Positions 26,586 to 35,616 of a stretch of DNA of 64,000 bases are shown here, piece after piece. The notes beneath the pieces are model-generated. The model ran no database searches. It saw only the letters and a program-made list of their open reading frames with translations, and was not told the origin of the DNA. How positions within the stretch are numbered: the first letter of the stretch is position 1; each line of letters starts with the position of its first letter. The translations under genes and the position numbers were made by a program. This DNA comes from Mongoliibacter ruber (GTDB taxonomy: Bacteria; Bacteroidota; Bacteroidia; Cytophagales; Cyclobacteriaceae): positions 272,831 through 336,830 of the forward strand of contig NZ_PVTR01000002.1 of assembly GCF_003003005.1 (NCBI RefSeq), written 5' to 3'.

Positions 26586-26610
26586 ATAGAGATTTTTATA
26601 AAAAATTTAA

Positions 26611-26646
26611 AACCCCTAAGAACTTTTGGATCTTAGGGGTTTTTTG
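26611..26646 (+). terminator. Intrinsic terminator of guaB
   Basis: Stem AACCCCTAAGA (26611-26621) / TCTTAGGGGTT (26631-26641), 9-nt loop, then a T-tract to 26645. It begins 25 nt after the guaB stop. Confidence 0.92.
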
Positions 26647-26649
26647 TGG

Positions 26650-27192
26650 ATTTGGCGTAGTGGGCTTGACAAAAAAAAGGTAATGCACAGCCAAGCATAC
26701 TCTATTCTTGGTAGCACTTAAAAAAGATTGAGAACTACTTTAATGGATCAATTTTATTTAATGTTATTGGCACCTGAGTTTTTCAAAATTCTAATAATTG
26801 TATCGAGTTAGCAAGTCCTGCTTTCACTTAAGGGTATTACAAAAAACAACAAAATGACAAAAGAAAACAAAAGACTGTTATTCAAATACTTTTGTGACTA
26901 TTGATTCCCTTTGTAGTAATAAAATTATATGATTATACGCAATCATGCCACTAATCAATTAAACGAGGGTTTATTGGCAAACGGATACTAATAGATATTG
27001 GATATTTTTAAACATACAAACTTGATATTGGTTCGAAATCACAGGTTAATTCTATTATTTAGATTCTACTGGTATGAAAGCGGATATACATTTAAAATTA
27101 TTTCTTAATATTTCAAGAAATTAACTGGCTTACCAAAGAATCACAAATTGTAAGAAAAATAGATTTTCATTTAGTTGCTCCAGTGTAAAAAT
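26650..27192. other. Gene-free AT-rich gap
   Basis: About 540 nt between the guaB terminator and the metallophosphoesterase stop. No ORF of note, tRNA or clear promoter. The part 26990-27080 has GATATTGGATATT and TTGATATTGGTTCGAAAT strings that resemble those at 6591-6620 and more weakly 2630-2670, so a degenerate dispersed repeat may be present. Confidence 0.5.
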
Positions 27193-28326
27193 TTATTGGT
27201 CAAAAAACATCTGTTGTAATTCTTCCAGAGGCAACTCTTCCAAAACCTCTCTTTGGGGCTTGCCTGATTCGTCTTCATTCCAACAGATCAACCTAAACTT
27301 TCCCTCTTTGATTTCAATACCTGTCAGGCTGCCATCTGCGTAACAGCCGCAACCGGCATTGAAATAAGTGGGTTTGTACCTTGGCAGTCCATTGACCTCC
27401 TCCGTGCATTGACTTGGGTGTCGCTCGATTTTCTGGGTGAGCTCCTTTTCCAATTTTTTATCTCCTTTCTCTTTGGCTTCGATCAACAAGCCCTTGAGGT
27501 ATTGAATATGGCTATAAGAATGAAAAATAGGTTGATGGGTGTGTCCTGTAACTAGGACGACGTTTTGCTGTTCTTGACTCCAGTCATACATGAGGCGATT
27601 GTGGAGTGTTTTTTCAGCATTCACCACCGCAGGGGTATTGATATTGATGCCTAAAAAACCTTGTAAGGGTCCCCAAATGTATGAGACAAACCAAATGGAA
27701 AAATTGTTACCATCGCTACGCCTGTCCCCTTGGTGCCCGTGTGTGCAAAAAACGTCAATATTTTTGCCGTCCTCATACGCGACCCTAATGACGATAGCTC
27801 CATAAATATTGATGGCCTTGCCATATACCTGCCACAGAAACATATTGGAAAATGGGTCGATTTTCCAAAAAAGGTCATGGTTGCCGTATACTTTATAGAA
27901 AGCTTTTCGGTCTACAAACTTTCGTTCTGCCTCAAAAGTCTTTTTGTTGTGTTGCATGATCTGGAAAATATTGAATTTCCAGAATTCTTCAGAGTCTCCT
28001 AAGTTGATGTAATTGGTACCATTCTTATCATAATGTTCGAGAGCAGCCAAATAGTTTTTTTCAGCAGCTTTGAATTCATCTCTTCGCCCTCTATTGCCTT
28101 TGTGTAAGTCAGAAAAGATGATGAAGTTATTGTCTTTAAAATCCAGCTTATAGAGGCTGCCGTGTTTTGACTCAGGATTAGAAATAATATCCTGATAGAT
28201 CTCACTCAACCTTTCAAAGACCATTTGCCTATCCGGTGAAGAAGCCACCTTTTTGGCAAACCATAGAACAGGTCTCCGCAGAAGAAAAACAATAGGGGCC
28301 TTGAGGATATCTAGTATTTTGGACAT
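27193..28326 (-). CDS. Calcineurin-like metallophosphoesterase
   Basis: The start is set at the ATG at 28326 (MSKILDILKAP) instead of 28386, which adds a non-conserved hydrophobic leader. The five metallophosphatase motifs are in order: FSDLHKGNRG, LGDSEEF, YGNHDLF, CTHGHQGD and VTGHTHQP. These give a two-metal centre for phosphomonoester, diester or pyrophosphate cleavage. Its substrate cannot be named from sequence. The N-terminal 50 residues are amphipathic and may bind membrane. Confidence 0.82.
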   Translation of the reverse strand: MSKILDILKAPIVFLLRRPVLWFAKKVASSPDRQMVFERLSEIYQDIISNPESKHGSLYKLDFKDNNFIIFSDLHKGNRGRRDEFKAAEKNYLAALEHYDKNGTNYINLGDSEEFWKFNIFQIMQHNKKTFEAERKFVDRKAFYKVYGNHDLFWKIDPFSNMFLWQVYGKAINIYGAIVIRVAYEDGKNIDVFCTHGHQGDRRSDGNNFSIWFVSYIWGPLQGFLGININTPAVVNAEKTLHNRLMYDWSQEQQNVVLVTGHTHQPIFHSYSHIQYLKGLLIEAKEKGDKKLEKELTQKIERHPSQCTEEVNGLPRYKPTYFNAGCGCYADGSLTGIEIKEGKFRLICWNEDESGKPQREVLEELPLEELQQMFFDQ

Positions 28327-28537
28327 GAGAGTTTTATAAAAAAGGAAATTAATAAAAAAATAATGGATGAGAGTCTGTTGCGGCAACTCTTAGCGGTATT
28401 TCATTTTTTGGAAATCAAAAGCATGCCAGAAAACTGGAGATTTTAGGTTTCAATTAGGTATCTTCATAATCCTTAACCCTACCAATTAAAAATGAGCTTT
28501 TTTTCATCAAAAAGAAGTAATTCAAACCCGATAAACC

Positions 28538-29536
28538 ATGAAACCCATCCACTGCCTTCCCATCTTCATTATTGCCCTTGCTTGCACTTCCAAGCCTTCT
28601 ACCAAAACTGATGCATACATCGAAATTTTAGATGATCGGGCTTTGGAGTGGCTGGATCCAGATACGGAGATCAGGATATTGGCAGAGGGGCATCAATGGA
28701 CGGAGGGTCCCCTGTGGTGGGAACAGGGGCAGGTTTTGCTGTACACCGATATTCCCGACAATGCCATCTATCAAGTCAACATGCAGGGCGATAAGTACCT
28801 GTACCTTAAGCCTTCAGGTTATACTGATCCGGAACCTAGGGGAGGGGAAGTCGGTGCCAATGGCCTGTTGTTTTCTCCTGAGGGAAGATTGGTACTTTGC
28901 CAACACGGTGACCGCAGGATGGCTTATATGGACAGTCCTCTAGACCAAGCCAAGGACGAATTTGTCACCCTGGCAGACAGCTATGAAGGCAAAAGGCTCA
29001 ATAGTCCAAATGATGCAGTGTATGACTTAATGGGAAGGCTATACTTCACCGACCCTCCTTATGGCTTGGAAAAGAACATGGATGACCCCAATAAAGAGTT
29101 GGATTTTCAGGGTTTATTTAGGTTAAGGACCGGTGGAGAACTTGAATTGCTTGACCGCCTTACGAGACCCAACGGTCTTGCTTTCAGCCCTGATCAAAGC
29201 CGCTTATATGTAGCCAATTCTGATCCTGATTTGGCAGTATGGTATGTCTATGAGGTGGATATGAAAGGAAACTTAACTGACAGAAATCTTTTTTATGATG
29301 CAACTACATATGTAGGACGGGATGGGTACAAAGGTTTGCCAGATGGCTTGAAGGTGCATACCTCGGGAATTGTTTTCGCGACTGGACCTGGAGGAGTTTG
29401 GGTTTTTAGTCCTGAAGGAGAAGTTTTGGCTAGGATTTATACAGGCGAGGCTACCTCCAATTGTGCTTTCTCGACTGATGAAAAAACCCTGTTTATGACA
29501 GCGGATAGTTATGTGTTGAAAATAGAATTGAAGTAG
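28538..29536 (+). CDS. SMP-30/gluconolactonase-family lipoprotein
   Basis: A six-bladed beta-propeller lactonase, 332 residues, with a lipobox IIALAC (Cys at about 16). The metal ligands of the family fit: Glu in WTEGPLWW, Asn in NSPNDAVYD, Asn in RPNGLAFSP and Asp in GLPDGLKV. It would hydrolyse sugar lactones such as gluconolactone in the periplasm. That would suit the product of a GMC sugar dehydrogenase, but the GMC operon is 26 kb away. Divergent from the phosphoesterase. Confidence 0.85.
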   Translation: MKPIHCLPIFIIALACTSKPSTKTDAYIEILDDRALEWLDPDTEIRILAEGHQWTEGPLWWEQGQVLLYTDIPDNAIYQVNMQGDKYLYLKPSGYTDPEPRGGEVGANGLLFSPEGRLVLCQHGDRRMAYMDSPLDQAKDEFVTLADSYEGKRLNSPNDAVYDLMGRLYFTDPPYGLEKNMDDPNKELDFQGLFRLRTGGELELLDRLTRPNGLAFSPDQSRLYVANSDPDLAVWYVYEVDMKGNLTDRNLFYDATTYVGRDGYKGLPDGLKVHTSGIVFATGPGGVWVFSPEGEVLARIYTGEATSNCAFSTDEKTLFMTADSYVLKIELK

Positions 29537-29699
29537 GAAAAAGCACCACTTTGTATGCCGATTCGAAACAGGACTTAATTTGCTATAAATTGACAAGCTA
29601 ATAAATAGCGTATAACCATAATATATTTTATCGGTATAGGAAATTTTGAATAGCTCTATTTTTAATCTCGAATCCCGAAAACTGCGCTATCTCTACTAT

Positions 29700-30308
29700 T
29701 TAATACCAGGGATAGGTCTTTTCAATCAATCCTTTCAAATGTAAATCCTTGGCCAATTCTTTTGAAAAGGCATTGTATAGGTCTTGGAAATCGTTGACTC
29801 CGGCACCTGAAGCCAGGGACTTGCCCAACCACACCATATCCATATTTTCTCTGTCCAAAATAAAGACATGGTATTCAGTATTCGGGCGGGTGACCCTTCC
29901 AGAATCGGTATATTCTTCGTCAATCCATTTTTCCCTTGTGTGTACCAGCAAAACACCTTCGTGGTCTAACTTCTCCACGGTTTCCTTAAAATCCTCAAAA
30001 GGAATTGGCCTATGGATGGGAAAATATTCATTTACAAACCGAAGCTGGACAGGGTGCATAAAACGCTTGAGGCTATTAGCAAGCATTTTCCTATCCTGAT
30101 CATGGTCTAAGTCATTGAACTTCCCAAATAGGATATACTGATAGTTTTCTTCATTCCATTCGTAGAAAATATCCTCCGCGTTTGACTGAATCACCAAGAA
30201 TGATTTGTAGGTTTTGGTGTCTTGACTCAACCTTTGCGAATTGATATTGACGGAGGCGCAGGAAACAAGGAGTAGGAGTGCGGGTATTGAAAAAAGAAGC
30301 TTTCTCAT
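29700..30308 (-). CDS. Putative lipoprotein, unknown function
   Basis: A 202-residue protein with the lipobox LLVSC (Cys at about 17), followed by an alpha/beta-type domain with no motif I recognise. It is acidic and rich in aromatic residues. Isolated between the lactonase and the MepB gene. About 280 nt of gene-free AT-rich DNA lie upstream, with a weak hairpin, AAAATCATTTATGATTTT, near 30425-30444. Confidence 0.6.
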   Translation of the reverse strand: MRKLLFSIPALLLLVSCASVNINSQRLSQDTKTYKSFLVIQSNAEDIFYEWNEENYQYILFGKFNDLDHDQDRKMLANSLKRFMHPVQLRFVNEYFPIHRPIPFEDFKETVEKLDHEGVLLVHTREKWIDEEYTDSGRVTRPNTEYHVFILDRENMDMVWLGKSLASGAGVNDFQDLYNAFSKELAKDLHLKGLIEKTYPWY

Positions 30309-30585
30309 ACCTTAGATTACTGTGTTTTTAGAAGAAAAGTTGTGTTCAAACTAAAACTTAACATTGACTTCAAAACTGGGTTTTGGTAACAGTTTGATTG
30401 TGTATTATTTATCAAAAGAGCATAAAAAATCATTTATGATTTTTTGATCCCCACAACCTGGAGAATTGTCAAAATCCTATGAATTTCAGATATTACAAGT
30501 TCACTTTAATCTTGACAAAGGCTCATAATAAAAGGTTAATCAATGTTCATCAATCAACTGAGATCACAAATCAAGTTGGGGATTA

Positions 30586-31107
30586 TTAAGTTTTGTTTGC
30601 TTTCTCAAACAAGACTTTGACTAAAGCAATGTCCGATATGCTTCCACTTTCAATAAAATACTCGTTCTGCCAATCTTGTGTTTTTTTCCCTTGTTTACTA
30701 GTCACAATATCCCAAGGTGGATAGACTCTTATTCCACGTTTTCCTCCCTTTCCATTTTTTGACATTATTCCCTTTTGCACTAGGACTGATTTGGGAAAAA
30801 TAAATTGTCCGAGATTTTCTCCGCTTTGGGAAGTGATTATGATAAATTCAATTTGGTCCAGAGTGTCAAATGGCTCGGTTATTCCGTTTTTGTTTCGTTT
30901 CCAAACAGTTACAAATTGACCTCCTTTTCTGGGTGTAATTTTGGAGACTCGATATTGTATTTTTTTCCCATCAAGTTCAAAACTGCAAGCACTATAATCT
31001 ACACTTTCTGTACTCAGCGTAAGATTTTTCAACATCAAACCACATTTACCATAGATCAATTCTTGAAAGTATTTCAAATCAGAAAGTATTATGGTCTCCT
31101 TTGTCAT
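30586..31107 (-). CDS. MepB-family protein
   Basis: The start is set at the ATG at 31107 (MTKETIILSDL), 8 nt after the upstream gene. The segment FPKSVLVQKGIMSKNGKGGKRG followed by RVYPPWD and KTQDWQNEYF is the MepB signature (PF08877). MepB accompanies the MepA/MepR efflux system in Staphylococcus but its function is unknown. No efflux gene is here. It is in an operon with the serine hydrolase. Confidence 0.8.
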   Translation of the reverse strand: MTKETIILSDLKYFQELIYGKCGLMLKNLTLSTESVDYSACSFELDGKKIQYRVSKITPRKGGQFVTVWKRNKNGITEPFDTLDQIEFIIITSQSGENLGQFIFPKSVLVQKGIMSKNGKGGKRGIRVYPPWDIVTSKQGKKTQDWQNEYFIESGSISDIALVKVLFEKANKT

Positions 31108-31115
31108 CTCTGAAT

Positions 31116-32189
31116 TTATAAATTTTCCCAAATGGTCTTGAATGAACCTACGTTATGTTTTGTCAAATCTTCATTAGCCATGAATATTTTCCCTTGCTTG
31201 GTTTCGGGATCAAAAAACATGGCAGTGGATACACCTGGGTCAGAACCTGTGTGTCCGATTGAACCACTTTTCGCATAGATGATAAAAATGCCACTATTTG
31301 GCTCGCTAGGATCCATTCCTTTGATAGGGTTAGTTTCTGAAAAGTTTTTAGCAAAAAACACTTTCCAAGATTCCTCACTTAACAGGTCTGAATCTCCCTG
31401 ATAACCTTTGATGAGTGTTTGAAGCAGCTTACTCAAATCAAAAATATTGGTTTTAAGCCCTCCATCGGGATAGGTTGCAAGTGCATAAAAATCCAATGGA
31501 TTGTCTTTTTCATCAAAGAGTTGAGAATAGGCTTCCATTTTCATCTCATTATAATGCCAATGTGTATACTTCAAGCCAAGTGGTTGGAACAGGTATTTTT
31601 CGGTAAATTTGTCGAAAGACATTTTTGAGGCGCTCTCAATTACATAAGCAGCCAATGCAGATGCAAAGTTTGAGTAACTATATTCTTCACCAGGCACACT
31701 TTTACCAAAATTCTTTTTTGAATATCTCTTACCTTTCTTACTGAAATATGAGTGGAGAAATTCTTCCAAGGAATAGGGTGATTTTAACTCTTTTACATAC
31801 CCTTGTATGTAAAATTTTTCATTGTCTCTAATTCCTGAAGTATGCGTTGCTAAGTGTCTTAAAGTGATTTTTTGCTCACTTTTCAAGTTTGGATTAGCTA
31901 TTTTGAAGTTGAGGTATTCATTGATATCGGTTTCTAGATCGACAAAGCCAAGTTCGACTGCCTTCATTATTGATAAACCTATGAAAACCTTGCTCACTGA
32001 AGCTATAGTTTGAATCGTAAGGCTATCATATTTGATTTCTTTAGCTTGATCTCGAAAGCCATAAGTGTGGACTTCAATTTTGTTGTGGTCGACTATGCTT
32101 GTTGCATATCCTGTAAAATCAGAGTCTTGCCCAAAAGATTGATTTGAATAGAAAAGTAAGGCAATGAATAGATATAAAATTTGTTTCAT
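31116..32189 (-). CDS. Class C beta-lactamase-like serine hydrolase, secreted
   Basis: Penicillin-binding-protein fold of 357 residues, signal peptide ending SFGQ. The catalytic SxxK is S64-V-S-K67, the YxN motif is YSN within EEYSYSNFAS, and the third motif is HTGSD. These enzymes include esterases and D-peptidases as well as lactamases; an acylating Ser with YSN does not prove antibiotic resistance. It is first in a unit with mepB. Confidence 0.85.
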   Translation of the reverse strand: MKQILYLFIALLFYSNQSFGQDSDFTGYATSIVDHNKIEVHTYGFRDQAKEIKYDSLTIQTIASVSKVFIGLSIMKAVELGFVDLETDINEYLNFKIANPNLKSEQKITLRHLATHTSGIRDNEKFYIQGYVKELKSPYSLEEFLHSYFSKKGKRYSKKNFGKSVPGEEYSYSNFASALAAYVIESASKMSFDKFTEKYLFQPLGLKYTHWHYNEMKMEAYSQLFDEKDNPLDFYALATYPDGGLKTNIFDLSKLLQTLIKGYQGDSDLLSEESWKVFFAKNFSETNPIKGMDPSEPNSGIFIIYAKSGSIGHTGSDPGVSTAMFFDPETKQGKIFMANEDLTKHNVGSFKTIWENL

Positions 32190-32338
32190 CTGTGGTTTTA
32201 ATTCTGTCTAATTTAGTTCGATTAGTGAAAAAGAGCATTCAAAAACACTCAATAGAGTACCTGGCTAAAAGGATAATAAGAGATACCCTCCATTTAACTG
32301 TTCACAAAGCCTGCCAAGGTGATTCTTAGTGATTTTTT

Positions 32339-34126
32339 TTATCCATAGAGATCCTCCAGTTCCAGTTTTTTGATTCTTGACGTTATTGCTCCCCTTGTCC
32401 GTCCAAAGTGTAAAGCCATATCTTTCACATGTTTCCCTTCACAATACATCACGGTTAATTCATCGTCAAGCTCCTGTGTCCAAGGTCTATAAGCACCTTT
32501 ATGTTTGCTTCTTACTTCTTCAACTGAATATGCTTTTTCTGTTTTACCAGCTTGAAGAGCGGTTTTTTGTACCGAAGTGGTTTTTCTTTGTTGTTCTTTT
32601 TCTTCCTCACTTGCTACTTTCACAAGGTGAATTTGTGAGGACTTGGGAAATTCGTAAGGGATTAATGTCTCGGGGATATGAATGCTGTTTTTTGTCCGTG
32701 TAACAGCAACATAAAGCAGATTGATTTCTTCATTGAGTTTCGTTAGGTTGATTTCATCAGCTTTCTTTTCTTCTATTAGTTTTTCTATTTTTTCTTCCGA
32801 TACGAAGTCGTTGACAAGTTGCACTGCATCATATTCCATCCCTTTGCACCGGTGGACGGTTGAAAAAATCATTTCAGCTTTTTCTTTATCGTCATTATCA
32901 ACGTGTTTTTCTTTGATTGCCTTAATGATACCAGGGATTTTATTGCCATACTCTTTTACGATTTCTACCATCATACCAAGCTGAACATCTTCTGTTTTTT
33001 TGATGTAATCATCCAACTCGTCGAGGTCCTTCATCGCCTTTATTAGTTTGTCTTTTATCATGTGACGTTTCCCGTTATAGAGGTTCAAAACATCATAAAG
33101 CGATGCTCCTTCGTCAGCGTAAGTGTAGGAGTTGATATTGCCTTCAAAATAGATATGCTTGACTGTCTTCTTTTCAGTTACAAATTCGATTGCTTTTAGC
33201 AAAAGTCCAAGATTGGTCCGTGCGAGAACAGCCTTGGTTTTGATTTCTTTGCTATTTCCTTTACCTGTGATTGGAATAGTTTGGTGTACGCCCAGATGTT
33301 TTTTGAACTTTAAAACTTCAATTGCGAGGTTTGCAATGTCTTGACTGAAGCGAAAACTTGTCGAAAGATGATAGGTTTTAAAGTCGGCTTTTTCCAATGA
33401 GTTTACTGCAAACCGCCAACCATAAATTTGTTGATGGGTGTCGCCAACAATTACCTTGGTAGCTTTTTGGTTGAAGAAAACATCAAGCATGGCGGGAGAA
33501 GCATCTTGTCCTTCGTCAAAAAGAATGAAGTCGTAATTCAGATTTGGGTTAGAGAGTTGAAATTTTTTTAGGTAAAAATCATGGGTAATTTCAATCTCTC
33601 CTTTGTCCATCTTACTCAATAAAAGCCGTGATTGAGAAACGATGTAATCATAAAATTTTGACACAAAGGTTTTTGCTTTTGGATCTCTTATTGTATCCAG
33701 GTAATTCAGGTCTTGGACTTTATGCCTGTCACTATTACAGAAATAAGCGATGAGTTTATTAATGTGGTTAGCAATAACATATTCTGTGTGCTTTTCCTCA
33801 TTGCCCTCTAAGTTTAACAGTTCGGCAATTTCATTTGTCTTGTAGCCTTGTGATCTTACTCTGTATCCATTTCTAAAAACAATGTGTCGGTAGGCCAAAG
33901 AATGTGCTGTTTCAACTTTTACGTTGTTAAGTCCTTTGTCTGCAAATTTTTTTGCAGCTTCTAATTTTACGGATTTGTTGAATGCCAAATACAGGATTCT
34001 GCTTGTTGATGGCCTGGTCTTGGCATATTCGATTACAGTCGTAGTTTTCCCTGATCCGGCAACAGCATTTATTTTGATGTTGCCAGTCGAGTTGATGATG
34101 TCAATTTGTTGTTTGGTTAACTTCAT
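32339..34126 (-). CDS. SF1 (UvrD/FBH1-like) DNA helicase with C-terminal HTH/Myb-like domain
   Basis: A 595-residue superfamily 1 helicase. Walker A is AVAGSGKTTT (21-30), motif Ia follows in LYLAFNKSVK, Walker B is LFDEGQD, and late motifs are STVHRCKGMEYD and LLYVAVTRTK. The last about 60 residues (RPWTQELDDELTVMYCEGK... GRTRGAITSRIKKL) form a helix-turn-helix/SANT-like module of the kind that recognises DNA, an unusual addition. The helicase core resembles the FBH1/F-box helicase branch more than UvrD proper. Upstream lies a frameshifted ATPase; it may belong to an accessory block. Confidence 0.82.
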   Translation of the reverse strand: MKLTKQQIDIINSTGNIKINAVAGSGKTTTVIEYAKTRPSTSRILYLAFNKSVKLEAAKKFADKGLNNVKVETAHSLAYRHIVFRNGYRVRSQGYKTNEIAELLNLEGNEEKHTEYVIANHINKLIAYFCNSDRHKVQDLNYLDTIRDPKAKTFVSKFYDYIVSQSRLLLSKMDKGEIEITHDFYLKKFQLSNPNLNYDFILFDEGQDASPAMLDVFFNQKATKVIVGDTHQQIYGWRFAVNSLEKADFKTYHLSTSFRFSQDIANLAIEVLKFKKHLGVHQTIPITGKGNSKEIKTKAVLARTNLGLLLKAIEFVTEKKTVKHIYFEGNINSYTYADEGASLYDVLNLYNGKRHMIKDKLIKAMKDLDELDDYIKKTEDVQLGMMVEIVKEYGNKIPGIIKAIKEKHVDNDDKEKAEMIFSTVHRCKGMEYDAVQLVNDFVSEEKIEKLIEEKKADEINLTKLNEEINLLYVAVTRTKNSIHIPETLIPYEFPKSSQIHLVKVASEEEKEQQRKTTSVQKTALQAGKTEKAYSVEEVRSKHKGAYRPWTQELDDELTVMYCEGKHVKDMALHFGRTRGAITSRIKKLELEDLYG

Positions 34127-34214
34127 TTTCGGTCGACTTTTGCTGTATCCGACGCTCTTTAAGCCTGATCGATAAGGGGGTTAAACTTAAAAATAGTGAA
34201 TAAAAGTTGGCTAT

Positions 34215-35383
34215 TTAATAATTTAGACCGAAAGCCCAAAGAGGAATAATATTGAGGTAACCAAATTCTATATCGTCTTTTACCACAAATGACTTACCCT
34301 CTTTCTCTATTTGTTTTTGTTGTTTATTACTTCCACCAATTTCAAACGTATAGTTATCTATCACAAAATCGGCTGTTTTTGAAGATATTACTTCATTATT
34401 TACCCGCATTTGATTAAAAAAGAAAGTTTCTCGTATATTTCCTATGTTTGATCTATTACCGACCAAATTATATATGATATTCGTATTATCCAAATATACT
34501 TTTTCTATCTTTCCAAGTCCCCTAATTCCATTTGTTTCATTTCGCAACTGTCCGATAAGTCCTGCATGCTCCATATATAGAAAATAATCGTCTAATGAAT
34601 TACGGCTTACATTGATAATTTCAGCTATCTTGGTGAAATTGGGTTTAAATGGTACGCTTTCAGCAATAATTTTTAGTAATCGTTTTATTTTTCTGCTGGT
34701 TCCCACGTTTAAGTTGGCATATTGTGGTATGTCAGTTTCCAGTGTTTGCACAATTATTTGTCCTAAACGTAAATCAATTTCATTTTCAACACCGAAAGGA
34801 TAATATCCACGTTTCAAGTAATCTTTGAACAGGGGTAAAGGGTGTTTTATTTGATCAAGTTTAAACTCATTATTTATAATCTGTTGCAAGGAATATACTT
34901 CAATGTCATAACCATGAAAAAAATTCAAGTATTCCCGAAATGAAAGTCCATGTAATTTATAGATTATCGCCGACGACTTAAATCAGAAGAACCTTTAAGA
35001 ATATCTAACACAGAAGACCCTGTGAATACAACTTTTAATTCAGGAAATGAATCATAAATGTCTTTTAATTCTCGTGACCAGTTTGCGTATTTATGGATCT
35101 CGTCAATAAATAAATACTCTCCTGCATTTTTATAGAACTCATCTACTAAATCAATAAGTTTATTATCACTAAAATAAAGATCATCTGCTGATACATACAA
35201 AGCTTTCTTACTGTTTAGATTTTGCTTTATATATTGCAAAATCATGGTTGTTTTTCCTACACCACGAGGACCAATGATACCAATCATTCGACTTTCCCAT
35301 GATACTCTATCATATAAATAACGTTTGAAATCCGTTGTCGTATTTTGCAAAAGAGTCTCAAATTTCTGGTATAATTTTTCCAT
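34215..35383 (-). pseudogene. AAA+ ATPase (AAA_14 plus DUF4143), split by a frameshift
   Basis: The 5' part (35383-34964) has Walker A GPRGVGKTTM, Walker B YLFIDEIHKY and the VFTGSSVLDI sensor segment, then stops after DLSRRR. The family normally continues directly into a HGLSFREYLNFF segment. That segment is present in another frame from about 34971 and leads into the 3' part (to 34215), which carries the DUF4143-like end KTADFVIDNYTFEIGG. One base appears to be missing in the CGTCGGCG run near 34971-34974. It is either a broken gene or a sequencing error. Confidence 0.82.
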
Positions 35384-35523
35384 TTTACTATTATACTATT
35401 TATACAAAGACACAAAACGCACAACAAAATAAGCAATTTTTAGTAAAAACGCACAATTAAAAGTGCACTATTTGAGAACTTAGTAGCGGTTCCATATTTC
35501 ACAATTCCTTTAATTACTACCTG

Positions 35524-35550
35524 CAAAAAAACCCCTGATTTCTCAGAGGC
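35524..35550 (-). terminator. Intrinsic terminator downstream of acyl-CoA dehydrogenase (GAAA loop)
   Basis: On the minus strand: CCTCTGA - GAAA - TCAGGGG (one G.U pair) followed by seven T. A GNRA tetraloop closes the stem. It lies about 70 nt after the acyl-CoA dehydrogenase stop. Confidence 0.8.
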
Positions 35551-35580
35551 TTTTTCCTTCTTTATTGCCTTTACTAGGCA

Positions 35581-35611
35581 GCTTTTCCAAAGTTCAGAAC
35601 TTTGGAAAAGC
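35581..35611. repeat. Perfect 14-bp hairpin after the acyl-CoA dehydrogenase stop
   Basis: GCTTTTCCAAAGTT (35581-35594) pairs exactly with AACTTTGGAAAAGC (35598-35611), with a 3-nt loop. It begins 6 nt after the stop on the minus strand and has no T-tract, so it may stabilise the mRNA 3' end in front of the true terminator. The gap 35384-35616 has no ORF. Confidence 0.7.
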
Positions 35612-35616
35612 AAAAA

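Noticed and set aside
30586-35383. Defence island (helicase, AAA ATPase, MepB, serine hydrolase)
   Set aside because: No nuclease, methylase, toxin or known defence module is present, the ATPase is broken, and serine hydrolase and MepB have no defence association I can support.
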